The position numbers were made by a program, and so were the translations under genes. Shown here in pieces: positions 50,624 to 63,244 of a stretch of DNA of 64,000 nucleotides (its first letter is position 1; every line of letters begins with the position of its first letter). The notes beneath the pieces are model-generated. The model was not told the DNA's origin. It saw only the letters and a list, made by a program, of their open reading frames with translations, and made no database searches. Location of the stretch: the NCBI GenBank assembly GCA_011033025.1, contig WFMF01000225.1, positions 186,001 through 250,000 on the forward strand. Reading direction: 5' to 3'. This DNA is from Beroe forskalii. Lineage: Eukaryota; Ctenophora; Nuda; Beroida; Beroidae.

Positions 50624-50694
50624 GAGAAATATAGGCGGTTGTTATGACGTCATTAAAAGAGCGCAATGCAGTTAGTTGAACCGCCTATTTTTCG
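50624..50694. mobile_element. AGGCGG-family MITE, complete copy at the end of copy B
   Basis: GAGAAATATAGGCGG to CCGCCTATTTTTCG, with TTATGACGTCATTA inside. It is the intact form of the element cut in half at 39268. Confidence 0.85.
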
Positions 50695-50699
50695 AGCGT

Positions 50700-52194
50700 G
50701 GCGTTTAGTCAGGCAATATATCAGACAGCAGAGGTTGAGTTCAGTATCAGTACTTAAAACGGCGAATCTGTGACGTCACCCACGACTATTCCTCAAATAC
50801 GCCGTAATACTATCTTTACCGTAAAATGCATATGTTTTTTTGTGATTGGAAATAACATGGGGGCTGAAAAAGCACACGTCTGAGAAGATCAACTATGATT
50901 AAAGTGGGCCAACTGGAACATATACTCATATATTATCGGAGTACGTGAAACTGTATAGACAATCTCTAGTACAGAATAAAAGCGTCAAATTGGTTTTAAA
51001 GTGGTTCTTTTTTGTCTGGATTATAAGAATATCGGATGAATATGTAATACCAATCAGGGAAAATAAAGTGGTATGATTCTCCAGTATATCACACCATTCT
51101 ACTCTGCACCCATACGAGATCACAGCGCAATATGGGAGAAAATAGAATCATGGTTTCTCCAGAAATATTCCTCAGAATTATTCAAGATATGATATTGTTG
51201 TCTTAATTTCTCTAAAGTGCTTCGTCAGGAGTATGGATACCATTACTCCATTATTCGGTGGTGATATAAAGTGGAAAAACTGTGGGAATTGGTCGAGAAT
51301 TAGTCAAATCGCTTAAAAAAGTAAAATTCCTGAGGATTTCCTAAATAAGGTGGGTTTATTGAACAAGCAGCAGGAAGAAACTCGGCAAAAAAATTAAAAA
51401 ATTAAAAAAAAGAAAAAAGAAGCTCGGCTAAAAAAGAGAAAATTATGGGCAAAGAAATCAAAGAATATAAAATGAAGAGAAAGATGGATAGAATGGGACC
51501 ATTAGAAATTCATTAGAAACGCAGCATTAAATCATTAAATCACGATTCCAAAGCTCGGAGTTGCGTCACATGCACCAATTCAAAAGTCACGTGTTGCATT
51601 GCTTTCTTCTAAGACAGAAAAAAAAGCTCCCACGCTTTTGACGCTAGAATGAAAATAACCAAGATTTTCGCAAAAAAAACAAGTAGAAGCTCATACTTTG
51701 AAAAGCAATGTATTGATTTTGGAAAAATACCAGAATATTATCTACAAAGAAAATTCTTGCTTATTGTCGAATATCAAGATGAGTGAAATTGAAGTGAGAA
51801 ACTTTTCAATCATCATGAGTGAATGAGTGAGTCACTGAATCAGAGGTGTACTTATCTCCTACTTGCAAAAAACAATCATAGATGATCAATTTGTACAAAA
51901 GGGAGACCAAGAAAATTGGTAAATTGCTAGAAATTGGCGACAAAAATTCACGCAATTCTCAACTTTGAAGTCACTCTCCACTATATTGAATCAAATCAGA
52001 GGGCGGATTGGCTACAAAATATTTGGGAACGAGGACCGTAATGACGGGGACGAAATAAAATGCAGATTTTTATAGTTTCGAAGGAACCTTTTGAATTTTC
52101 TGAGAAAGTCGCTGTAATGAGTTTCAATGAATAAAAGAAATATCATTTTATGCAATGCAATAATGCATTATGGTATTTCAAAAAGGCCAATAGT
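50700..52194. other. AT-rich intergenic DNA
   Basis: No gene, array or long palindrome recognised. Open frames are short and featureless. Confidence 0.5.
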
Positions 52195-52540
52195 CAATAT
52201 TTCGCCATTTTAATTTTCCCAAGAAATTCTTTATATCTTTGAGTTGCCCACCGCTATGGGAGACATAAAAGAACAATCTGAAACGGTTCAATTGTAGCAG
52301 AGCGTACGCCGTACGGGGTTTTTCCACAAAGGCCGATTTCTTTTCAGTGATTTCTTATTTCAAGATACTGTAAGATATCTTGAAATGCGAAACCGCGCTA
52401 CTACAATTACAAAGTTTCAGATTAATCCTTTTGTGTTTTAAAAACGTAAGAGAAACTGAAAGATATATTTATATATCACTCAGTTTCTCAGAAAAGCCTT
52501 ATAAGGCTTTTCTGGAGAAAGTGACAATGGCGAAATATTG
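52195..52540. mobile_element. Imperfect inverted repeat, probable MITE (346 bp)
   Basis: Ends CAATATTTCGCCATT and AATGGCGAAATATTG are exact complements. Inner blocks AATCTGAAAC...CAATTGTAGCAG and CTACTACAATT...GTTTCAGATT also pair. Smaller hairpins (AAGATATCTT; AGCCTTATAAGGCT) lie inside. Confidence 0.7.
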
Positions 52541-54480
52541 AGCTCTGAAACTTGACGGTCTGAAATTATGAAACGCTAAATATTTCTAAAAGTGAGTGGA
52601 AACAATATAGAGAGCTTTCTCAGCTCCAACTCACATCTATTGACTATTATAATGATTTCAGGAGACACATGGATCGATCGATAAAACGCGTTAAAATACT
52701 ACAGTATACTTTCAACAGAAATTTTATCAATTCCTTCATCGATCAATACATGTGCAAATATATGGGTTTTAATCAAAAGTCGCGTTTAGTTTAACGAGGA
52801 TTTACTTTTATTGAGTGATATAAGAACAATCTTGAGGACTGACTGAACAAACTCCACTTTAAGACTGCTATCTTGACTTAGTGATCTTGAGAAATATCGA
52901 ACTCTTATAATTAGACCGTCTCCCTAAAATACACAGAATGACGGTATGTGACAGCTCAAGAGATTAAAGTTTAAACGAAATCACTGATACAAGAGAATAT
53001 TATAATCAGAAGCAATCAATAATCTTGTGATTATCGTCGTCAGCTGAGAGTGGAGTAAGGAGCGGTGTTTAAATATGAGTGATTGAGAAGGAGGGTTAGG
53101 GGTGTCGGGTGGATGGTGGCATCATGATGTGACAGGTTTGACCATGTTGTGTCTGGGAAATTATTGGTCCCATGAGAAATCAAGAAATCATACCAAGGTT
53201 CGACAAAATATTATAAGGTATAAAACACAGTTCAAAGTTGCAGCGATTAGACCAAGTCATATTTCTCGGGGGTTTTAGTAAATTTTATCTAAAATATAGG
53301 TATGAATAAAATATTATCATAACAACCATAATTTGAAATTATGAATATTGCAATATCTACGATAGATATTATGTCTGCATACGGGCACACTTCGCGGCCC
53401 AGACTCAACCATCTAATTTCTACTTCTAGTTGCTCTATTAACCAGCACGGAAATGGTTATTAAGAATATAAAACACGTTCTGATGAATGCGTCTGAATGA
53501 CCCCTAACCTGGCTTAAGGTAAGATATTGTGTTAATGAATTCTTCTTGAGACTATGAAATTCTCCAATTATTTGAGACATTATAAATCACCAAATCAATC
53601 ATCATTATGTTGATTAAACAACATTTCTATCATTCCATCAGCATTAATAATGTCAGGATAAGACAAATAACTTTGCGACGGAGCATGTGACTGCACCACA
53701 TTCATACACCTACCCCCTGCACTGGAGATTGAAGTGTTATCTTGTGCAAAAGATCAATAGGCGATTATAAGATGATGTCATTATCATAGCTCAATGTGGT
53801 GGATCTTATACTCGTACGAGGTATTATAAAGTGGTGGACTGAGTGCAATCAAGATGTGTCTTGTATGTGTTCATTGAAGTGTGCGATATTATGTACATCG
53901 TGAAATTACCCGCGATAGTGCAGGCCTTTTTGTAGCTTACAGTTGAGCAGTTGTTCGAGTTCACAGATGGATTGATAATATACTAGGCTTCGATCATTGA
54001 CTCACCGAAATACATTTAATGCCATTTATTTTGTATTATCTTATTATTTAAAATCTATTTGAGGTATCCATTCCGAATACCAAACTTTCTGAAATCACTC
54101 TAATTTTAATGTTATTATAGAATATAGCATGAAATTTCGGTAATCGAACTGTTTAATCGAAATCTCTAATTATAATTCTAAAATTCTTACTTTCTTACTT
54201 TCTTTGAAAAGTTCCCAGAGATTTTCATAGCTAATAGTTGATAACATTATCTCTGACGAATGCTAAAAGCTTTTTAAATGCATTAAAACTGTTTCTTGAT
54301 TTCACGTCCAGAGAGGTCAAAACGCGAAGTCAAAATAGTCTAAAATTCGTTATATTAATGCATTTTGAATATAATATGCGAATATGGTGCATAATATATT
54401 ACGCCTTCGTCACGTCAAAGAGATGAGAGAGATAAAACCATTTAATCGGCAAGTAGACATTATAAAGTAGAGCCTGAATT
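52541..54480. other. AT-rich intergenic DNA
   Basis: No recognisable gene. A decayed relative of the AGGCGG MITE (AATAGGCGATTATAAGATGA) lies near 53755. Confidence 0.45.
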
Positions 54481-54485
54481 TTAAA

Positions 54486-54715
54486 GAACTTGCATTTTAA
54501 ATAGTGAGAGTAAATAGTGAGAGAACAGATAAGAAATGAAGAGAACTGAATAAATAGTGATAGGACAGATAAAAACTGAAGAGAACTGAATAATAACCGG
54601 AATTATAAATAGTGATAGGGCTGATAAGAACTTGCATTTTAAATACTGAGAGTAAATAGTGAGAGAACTGATAAGAACTGAAGAGAACCGAATAATAACC
54701 GGCATTATAAACAGC
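54486..54715. repeat. 142-bp imperfect direct duplication
   Basis: GAACTTGCATTTTAAATA begins at 54486 and again at 54628, followed in both by AGTAAATAGTGAGAGAAC and GAAGAGAAC.GAATAA blocks. Confidence 0.8.
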
Positions 54716-56871
54716 GGATTAGAGTGGCTGAGAGTAACGCAGTGATTCATCGAAACAGATAATAATTCATTGAAACAGATAATAAATCATCTAATCTGTG
54801 TCATTAAAGTGGGGTGAAGGTTAGAAGGTGGCCCCAGCAGATACCAAAGTGCCAAGGTGTCCCTCCTAAGAGGGCTAAATCGTCCTTTTAATGGTCGCTA
54901 GTGGTGCAAAGTAATATATTCACTTTAAAATCCATTAGCTCTCATTCCTTGGTGGAATCAATTCCAAGGAAATTTCGAACTGAAAGCTTAATTCCAATGA
55001 TGTTTCAAACTTTAGAATTAATTCTCAGTGATACTTTCAACTGGAAGATAAATCTAAATGATATTTCAAAGTTGAGACAAAGTCGAGGCGGTTGCTCAAT
55101 TCGAAAAGATTGTGATCGGCGCATTAAAATGCACGACAGATTGCGGGTGTTCCATTTTATATCGAACTAGGGTAGTCGACGCATTTTGTTCAGAGTATTA
55201 TCAGATATCATAGAATCATTAATCCAGTAATTATCTGATGCAGTGACCATATTGTAACAGAGCCATTATAATTTAATGTTGCCAGAGAGTGGCAAGCCCC
55301 TCTACATGGTTCGTTTTCTTGTGGTTTAATATAACGCTGGGAGAGTATTATAATGGTCTGACAGGTTGCGTAAATTGTTGTTACTTAATACGTAAATAGG
55401 TCTTAGTCTTGATTTCGTGAGAAATTCAGAAATTCTTCATTTCGTGAGAAACGTTCCGTGGAATGAAAGAAATAAACAAGTGAGAAATGTCGCTATAGTA
55501 GGAAATGATATATCGTGATCAAGGCCGAAGAAGACAAAGAGGAATCAACCACGCCCAGGCCCCGTACGGTTGCTCTCATCAGGGATTGTTAGAAACGCAA
55601 CTTGAAGAATTTGTTAAAATTCTGATTCTCGACCAAACTCCCCTGTCTTCTATTTCTTCTCAACTTTCTAACCAAAAGGTCAATCTGCTTCTAAGAAAGC
55701 AAAGCTAAACTCGAGATCAATTATCAATGAGATTGAGCAAAATTTCAGCAGTTCTTAAGTCTTGAGAAGCCATAAAATCATCTTAATCACATCCATAAGC
55801 TAGCTTTATCAGATCCAACATTTATTACAGATCCAACATTGATTGCATAATTGCATAAAATATTCTTCCTTTCCTGTATTATTTCAAATTAAAAGTTTTA
55901 ATGTGAAATAAAATCCTAGAGCATATTGCGTGGTTTTAATCCAAAACCACGCAATATATGGTCAAGAATAGACCTGAGATGTTCTTCTTCTGCGTCCCCA
56001 TGACATGTCCTTCGTATAAATACTTCTAGAGTCCTAGACGCCCTATAAGAAGGTCTTATCTAATGACTTAATCAAATGATCAACAAGCAGGTAATCGACC
56101 AAGATGGCCGCACACAGCGCAAAACACAGCAAATAATCATATGTACGGCAATAAGAAACCATGAATTAGAAGTCATATTTTGTTATGTGCTCTATGATCA
56201 TATATGAGTATGGCCATGATTATAGATTGGGCGCATTTCCGGGTAAAATATATGCAACAGGAACTAGAACATAATCCATTAAATGATGGTTTAGGGCTTT
56301 GGCAGGGCGCAAAATCTTCAGATTTTTGATGAAATCCTCGCCATCTCTGGAGATAAGATAAACTCGACACATTCCGAATGACAGACCATCCTATTCCTAC
56401 TGCTGTCTAGACAGAACTCTATGATGAGGTGCTGCTCTCAGGTGGCCTAAACGAGATTTAATCGAAATTATATTGGAAGGCTAATCATCGAATGAGGAGT
56501 ACATTCCATAGGATGGTGATCAAGAAGTGTTGACTTAAATTGCCATTTTTGGAAATATTTCGGAGGTTTTCATCCATATATAGAAGGGCAAGTGACGTAA
56601 CCCTTCAATTCAAGTACTTGTGAATGACTTTAGTTCGGTCACTTATATCGTACTATCAGCGTAGTGTAATTGTTATATCCATTGGGCTATCAGTGATGCT
56701 TGAGATGGTGATTGAAGGTACTTGATACGGGTGGTGGATGGTGGCTTACGATTTCAAATGCAATCCATCGAGTGATTTGTCGAAATATCCGATGATAATG
56801 GCATGTTTTAAAGCTTTCAGTGGAAGCTTACTTTGTTGACATTGATATTTAACGTATTTTTATCTCTAGAA
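54716..56871. other. Intergenic region upstream of the Ig gene
   Basis: No gene recognised. Open frames at 54901-55170 and 55505-55708 lack domains or splice support. The last few hundred bases should hold the Ig gene promoter, but I see no decisive motif. A hairpin lies at 55923-55957. Confidence 0.45.
55923..55957. repeat. Perfect hairpin
   Basis: ATATTGCGTGGTTTT and AAAACCACGCAATAT are separated by 5 bases. Confidence 0.85.
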
Positions 56872-59800
56872 ATGGCGACGATTGTATTTTTGATCGTTTT
56901 GCAGTTGTTTTCCCAGATAGCAAGTAAGTTTTGAACTCAAATACAGTACCTCTCCAAAGTCATTGAAAACGAGAATCGTCAAACTATCAAATCGTCAAAT
57001 GAGCCAAATGAGCAAATTGGAATTGCAAATCATTGAATTTTTGCAGCAGGATAATCAATTCTAAACGGTCATTAGGGAAAAGCCGATTCTTTAATACTTT
57101 GAAATGGATGACCTCAGATTTTCGTCTATATTTTTTGTAATACTAAACAGAAAAAAGATTGCCCCCACTCAAAATTCATATTATGCAACCTCACCCCTTT
57201 AACACTATTCAATATTCATGTAAGTCATGTAGTTACTACGTGAGGAAAAAAATCTCATTATTTTCTTGATTCTTCAATAATTTCAAAATCAAAATCCTGA
57301 GATTATCAATTCAATGCCCGGTACAATTGACTAACAGCGATACAGATTTCGATATTACAGATACGGATTTTTGTGAGGTATTTGTGCTGCCAATAACGGA
57401 TACACTGGTTGCTTTTTACGAGAAATCCGCTAGTTTACAGGTAAGAAATATGAGTAACCATGGTAATTCTGAGCGTAGTTTTTATGATACCATAATTTTA
57501 TTGGTTGCCATGGTAGCAGCATATTCTTTCAATTGGTTACCATGGTTGCCCAGTGTTAAGTTGGAAGTATGATCTATGAAAGTAATTATTATATGTGATT
57601 CTAAATTCATCGATAGAATGTCAAACATTCGAGATCAAACCAAACACAGAATTTCAAAGTGGGTGCTACGCTAGTTTTTATTTTTATTTTCGTAACGCTA
57701 ACCCCTCACGCGTTACTAACCTCCCATACCCGCCAATGAAATAGCGTTTTGAACCAAACCGACCAATGAAATAGTGTTTCGTTATGAAACGAATAATATA
57801 GTAAAACATGACCGGAGAGATTTTCCTAATGGAGATTCGCAGCAATAAATTCGAAGTAAACATAATATTTCAGGATTTGGATTTTAATCTCATAACCCAA
57901 ACGACCAAACAGTTTGTAAACAACTTTATAAACAGAAAGTTAAGGTAGATTGGATTGTGCAATCTAGTTTTACGATGGTTAAGTTGGTGGTGATTGCTAT
58001 CTTGTCGGTAAATTACAAAAATTGCATATTCCATCAAATAAATCAAAATTTATCCTTATGTCACGAAGGAAGAAAAGATGGGATTCCTTCGTCAAAAAAC
58101 CCAAATTTCGAATCAAATTAAATCCCCTGCAAGGTAACACAAACTGTCATGTTATACGACGCTCACGAGAAATAGGCGGGTAGGATGACGTCATTATCAT
58201 ATCACGATGTAGTGCGCTGATGACGTTGATCCGCCTATTTCCGAGTTGGAACTGCCCTGTTTCCGTGGAATGAAATGTTATGAAGAGTTCAGTTCTCTGT
58301 GACACTGATGAATAAATACTTAAATTGCTATAACTAGGTCGAAACTACAAAACTGAAGCAGTTATTCCTCAACGAGCATCTTTAATCAAACTTGTGCCAA
58401 TTTAAGACAGGTCTGACGGTTTCATGGTCTAATACTTCTAGTTCTCTAAGACCTACATGTGTGAGCTTAGCAACACGTGTATATTTAGCATCAGGTGCCA
58501 TGGTGACAGTCAGTCAATGATTAGACTTGATTCTTCGATTTTATTGGGCACGACGACGCTCCTTACCAGTCATGACGCTCCTTACATTCATGAAAACCAT
58601 GCTAATCATCATGGCGGAAAACCTTATCAACATTACAACCCACATAATTACAAATTAACATAGCGAATCTTATTTACAAACTAACGCACTTAAATACCCT
58701 AGCAACCCACCTTTTACCCTAGCAACCCACCTCATTACCCTAGCAACCCACCTTATTACCCTAGCAACCCATATAACCCTAACTCTGTAGGTGTACGTGT
58801 ACCCGTTACCAGAGAACTGTCAAGCCATTGACAGGAACAACATAACATGGGTCAAAGTGGGGGGAAGTCTACCGATAAGCAGGTAATAATAGACTATATA
58901 CACGGCCGTGTTGTTTTCGCGCGTGCTGTATACGTATAACCATCACTGATGGAGTTACGAAACCAGAGATGGAGTTATATAAACACGCGCGAAAGTCTCT
59001 CTCTAAAAACTCCATCAGTAGATTTCAAAAGTCCATCAGTAGATTTCGAAAGTCCATCTCTAGATTTTATTCAGTTCTGACACGCTGAATTACCGAATGT
59101 TACAAAAGTTAATTAATCATGCTTACACTGTTTATTTACCCTGCTTATTTACCCTGCTTATTTACCCTGTCTATTTACCCTGTTTGTTTACCCTGTTTTA
59201 CCTGACCCATTTATCGTATTAAACAAAGATACACATGCAGAGTAACGAACACCAAATACCAATCAACTTCAACACATTGTAATTACTGTGTACATTTGCA
59301 AACCTTTATATGCTAGACAAGTATGTCACGTGACGTCTGCTCGTAACAAAGGTATAGAATGGAATGTGGCTGCTATACAATTGCAATTCCAAAAAGCGAT
59401 GTGCACCATGAGCGGTGCCTCTTTAGTGTACACTATGTTTGGTCGGACGTGTTCAGTGTTCACATTTCGATGTATTGGTCTGTTGCTGCTGATTTATACA
59501 TACTCAATTATGTTGTACTCCTACAATGATCAATCCAATGTGAGTGGATTCTTGAGAATGTGAGAAAGTGTGTGTGTGTATGTGTGTATTATTGTATTGA
59601 ATATTCACTTCGTGATTGTAATTGTATCTTTTCGATTTGTCTGTACATTGATTTTGCAGAAGTTCATCGAAATGAACGTTTTGATGGATCTTTGTTGATT
59701 GCTGCTTTTTCAAAATATCTTCAAAATGTACAAATGTGAAAACTAAGATTGATAATTTAATAAGGTGTGCTGGGTGCTAAATCTGTTCATTTTATGCTTG

Positions 59801-62800
59801 CCGAATCGGCCGTGTATACTATATAACCACGCGCCAAGAGAGACTTTGATCTTCACATATGGCACTCACTGGCGTTTCGTACTATATGAGCAATTAGACA
59901 CTCACTGCGTTTCGCGCCTAATTGTAATTCACCACGCTGCGCGTGGCGAATTGCAAAAGTCTCTCTAGTCGCGTGGTTATATAGTCTATATAACCACGCG
60001 ACTAGAGAGAGACTTTGCAATTCGCCACGCGCAGCGTGGTGAATTACAATTAGGCGAACGCAGTGAGTGTCTAATTGCTCATATAGTACGAACGCCAGTG
60101 AGTGCTATATGTGTCTCTCTCTTGGCGCGTGGTTATATAGTATATACACGGCCGATTCGAAGTAAGTTTAATTTGGACAGATTTAGATCCTAGCAGGACA
60201 CTTTATGAATTATTTATATTAGTCTTCACATTTGTGAATTGACCAAAGTATTTTGAAGCTTTTTTGAAGAGGCAGCAATCAGCATAAGAACATAGATTCC
60301 ATCAAAATCTTCATTTCCATAAACTTTTGCAAAATCAATGGTACAAACAAATCGAAAAGATACAATCACGAAGTGAATATTAAAGACACACACATTCTCA
60401 CATTCTCAAGAATCCATTCACAATTGAATGATAATTGTACGAGTACAACATAATTGGTAATGTGTAAATCATCAGCAACATACCAATACATCGGAATGTG
60501 AACACTGAAGGACCGACCAAACAAAGTGTACAATATCAAAATTGAGAACGAAAGAATTAGGTACCACCGATGGTGTACATCGACATTTGCAATTGCAATT
60601 ACTCTCAAAATGTATAGCAGCCACATTCCATTCTATACCTTTGTTACGAGCAGACGTCACGTGACATAATTGTCTAGCATATAACGGTTTGCAAATGAAC
60701 ACAGTAATTACAATGTGTTATGTTGATTGGTATTTGGTGTTCGTTTTTGTGCATGTGTACATTTGCTAAATCCTACAGTAAACGGGTCAGGTAAAACAGG
60801 GTAAGTAAAGGTAAATAAACACTAAACAGGGTAAATAAACAGGGTAAATAAACAGGGTAAATAAACAGGGTAAATAAACAGGGTAAATAAACAGGGTAAA
60901 TAAACAGTGTAAGCATGTTTAATTAAGTTTTGTAACATTCGGTAACTCAGCGTGTCAGAATCCGAATATAAATCTAGAGATGGACTTTCGAAAACTACTG
61001 ATGGAGTTTTGAAATCTACTGATGGAGTTTCTAGAGAGAGATTTTCGCGCGTGTTTATATAACTCCATCTCTGGTTTCGTAACTCCATCAGTGATGGTTA
61101 TACGTATGCAGCACGCACGAAAACAACACGGCCGTGTATATAATGCTTTAAATGCTTGATATCGAGTTGTAATGAACTCGTGAGTTATGTTTGACAGGGA
61201 CTTGAGTTATGATCGATTTTACACGTTTTAAGTCAAGGCATTTCTGGAATTTGCCACCATGTCATTCGTGAGAAACTAAGATATGATTCCAAATTTGGAT
61301 TTTACGCTGTCATTGCCAGACGTTGTCTGTCCCGACTCTGCGAGCCGGGGCGCGCGCGCTTCGCGCGCGCAGGGGGCCAGGCAACGCCTGGCAACGCTGT
61401 CAAGGGTCATGAAAGTCAATATCGGAATTGAATTGCATTATTTTTATTCAAGAAGTGAAAGATCATGCATTGAAAGATCAAAGCGATTCGCTTTCAAGTT
61501 TGTTGTGGTGATTGATACTTTGATCTTTTTGATACTAATACAGCAAGCACCAAATTGTCAAATTACTGGCAAAATTGGGCACGTTTTTTCAACATTTGCG
61601 TCAGCCGCGAAACGAAATCTGTGCTACAATTTCGCGCGCGTAGTTGTAAGTAATTGATTAATTAATTACGTACGGTACCGTGGGAACTTTTGTCTTTTAG
61701 CTGAATGTTTCAACACAAAGTCTGGCAATCGCTAGTCGCTACTAGGTTTTGAAACATTCAATCAGACCTGAGAATGAAGGAATGAGGCTGAGTCGGGTCG
61801 AAAACTTTCTTCTTTTACATTTGTGAAACAAGCCGAAAGAGCAGTCCTAAAATTTTAATTTTTTTCCTTCGACTATTAGTTTCAAGAATCGAAATCGAAA
61901 TTCGAGAAAGAAAAATCCCTTTTTATGATGATCAACATCACAGGATTGAAATGACGTACAGTGAGGAAGACACCTTGGCTTCCCTGAAGATGAGGGCTCT
62001 AGAAACTATCGATCTGGGAACTTACAGGTAAATTATAGTAACCAATTATAAATGAGTAAATGTGACTAAATCTTTCATAAATCATGCAGGTATTTTACCG
62101 TTGCAAGATTGAACTATTTCGAGAAGATCGTTTAAATGGAACTTGTAGTTCCTTTGATCAATAGTTAACAGGCTGCAATGACTAAGATGTCTTAATCCTG
62201 CGAGACTTTTGCTCATATATCAATTGATATATGTAAATTGAAATCCTACGCAAAAATGTTCCTAAATTTCTGCTCAGTTTCTAATGAAAAGAGCCTGAGA
62301 GTAACCTGGTAACTGATCAGGCAGTCTGATATAACTTCAATTCCCGACGATATATGGTTGAAGCGTATTAAACATTTCATAAATGATTTCCTGGATACGA
62401 CGACAGAAAATCACTTACGTTGTATTTAAACGTTACAACAGCTACAATTTAACTGATCTCAAACCATTAAAAATTTAAGATATTTTAAATGAAGGCGTGG
62501 GATCACTGCGATAAAATAATTTGATGAATACTTTAAGCTTTACATTATATCAATGGACAACATACAGCAGTCTTATAAGTTATCCATTTCAGATGCGAGG
62601 TGGACTACCAAGGAACAATCTACAGGAGCGAAGATATTGTGCTCGATCTGAGAAGTAAGTTTAGTGGAGTGACGTCAGACTTAATCAATGATCGTCTGAA
62701 TCCTCAGCCTTGGATTAGTGACCGAGGCTTAATGTTCTACAGAGGACTCAGCCAAGGTTGTCGCACTTCGCTACGGGCTACCCCAAGAGCTGATAAAGAG

Positions 62801-63244
62801 ACTCCCAAGCATTCACAACTCAACTTGATTAATCCCATCTCGAATGAGGAATGCTCATTTATTCTCAGGGCTCAGTGCACCAATCAAACATCGACATGAA
62901 ATGAAATGAAATAAACAAGAAATAACATGAAATTAACAAGAAGTAACAATGCGATTAATTTGGTCAAGGACTGGATCAACGATCTCTGACTAAATATCAA
63001 ATCAGCATTACATAACGCTTACGTACGTGAAATTACATGAGACACCAAAGATTCCAAGAAATAACCGAATCAACATGAAATACCTAATCAGGAAATAACG
63101 ATAGACACAACATAACATAACCCCAACAGGAGCCCCAGAAGTTGAGCCAGTAGAAGCCATAGTAACGGCTATCCTGGGTTCCACTGCTACTCTTCTGGTT
63201 ACGGTGACAGCTGACCCTGAAGCTACGCCACAACAGATCGTCTG
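56872..63244 (+). CDS. Secreted or membrane immunoglobulin-domain protein, 5' six exons (partial)
   Basis: Exons 56872-56923 (signal peptide MATIVFLIVLQLFSQIA), 57361-57440, 58791-58882, 61944-62027, 62593-62654 and 63130-63244 join in phases 1, 0, 2, 2 and 1 with GT-AG sites and no stop, giving 161 codons. Ig domain 1 (about 20-118) has W64 on strand C and the strand F signature D98-L-G-T-Y-R-C104, plus cysteines at 22 and 54 and a sequon at N61. A linker enters Ig domain 2 (APEVEPVEAI...GSTATLLVTV...), cut after its strand C tryptophan at the last donor. The usual strand B cysteine is valine in domain 2 and apparently in domain 1. The role is probably cell-surface recognition or adhesion. 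The rest of domain 2 and any membrane anchor lie beyond 64000. The exon 2 start was chosen by phase: the nearer CTAACAG acceptor at 57337 gives a stop. Confidence 0.8.
58167..58245. mobile_element. AGGCGG-family MITE in Ig gene intron 2
   Basis: GAGAAATAGGCGGG at the left, CCGCCTATTTCCGAG at the right, with ATGACGTCATTATCAT inside; very similar to copy 1. Confidence 0.85.
58689..58775 (+). repeat. ~21-bp tandem repeat just before Ig exon 3
   Basis: ACCCTAGCAACCCACCTT and variants occur four times, ending about 15 bases before the exon 3 acceptor at 58790, so the array forms the pyrimidine-rich end of intron 2. Confidence 0.92.
58895..61142. mobile_element. 2.25-kb fold-back palindrome in Ig gene intron 3
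   Basis: Outer arms (58895-59811 and 60160-61142) are inverted copies starting TATATACACGGCCGTG and ending CACGGCCGTGTATATA. Both include CTGATGGAGTTACG blocks, TTTACCCTG repeats and a decayed open frame (59288-59563 plus, 60472-60702 minus; CKPLYARQ, HVTSARNKGIEWNVAAI). The loop is itself a nearly perfect 348-bp palindrome (59812-60159). The element begins 12 bases after the exon 3 donor. No transposase recognised. Confidence 0.93.
59812..60159. repeat. 348-bp near-perfect palindrome
   Basis: The outer ends CGAATCGGCCGTGTATAC and GTATATACACGGCCGATTCG invert on a centre at about 59985; there is almost no spacer (TATATAGTCTATATA). Arms of 174 bp contain GC-rich TCACCACGCTGCGCGTGG-type sub-hairpins. 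Its termini share CGGCCGTGTATA with the outer element, suggesting a related element nested inside. Confidence 0.93.
61143..61943 (+). other. Ig gene intron 3, distal part
   Basis: No exon-like signal. A GC-rich hairpin (GCGCGCGCTTCGCGCGCG) lies near 61350. Confidence 0.5.
62028..62592 (+). other. Ig gene intron 4
   Basis: Plain AT-rich intron between exons 4 and 5; nothing else seen. Confidence 0.6.

Larger units (their letters stand above)
39269..50645. repeat. Segmental tandem duplication, copy B
   Basis: Second copy of 25965-39268, same orientation, with decayed receptor genes. It starts inside the GPCR-2 intron 3 repeat, so it never contained GPCR-2 exon 4. Relative to A it has the TTAA element (46736-49026) and lacks the 29197-30840 block. 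Confidence 0.92.

Noticed and set aside
57327-57572. Single-exon gene at this position
   Set aside because: Only 57361-57440 fits as an exon by splice sites and phase; the rest is intron.
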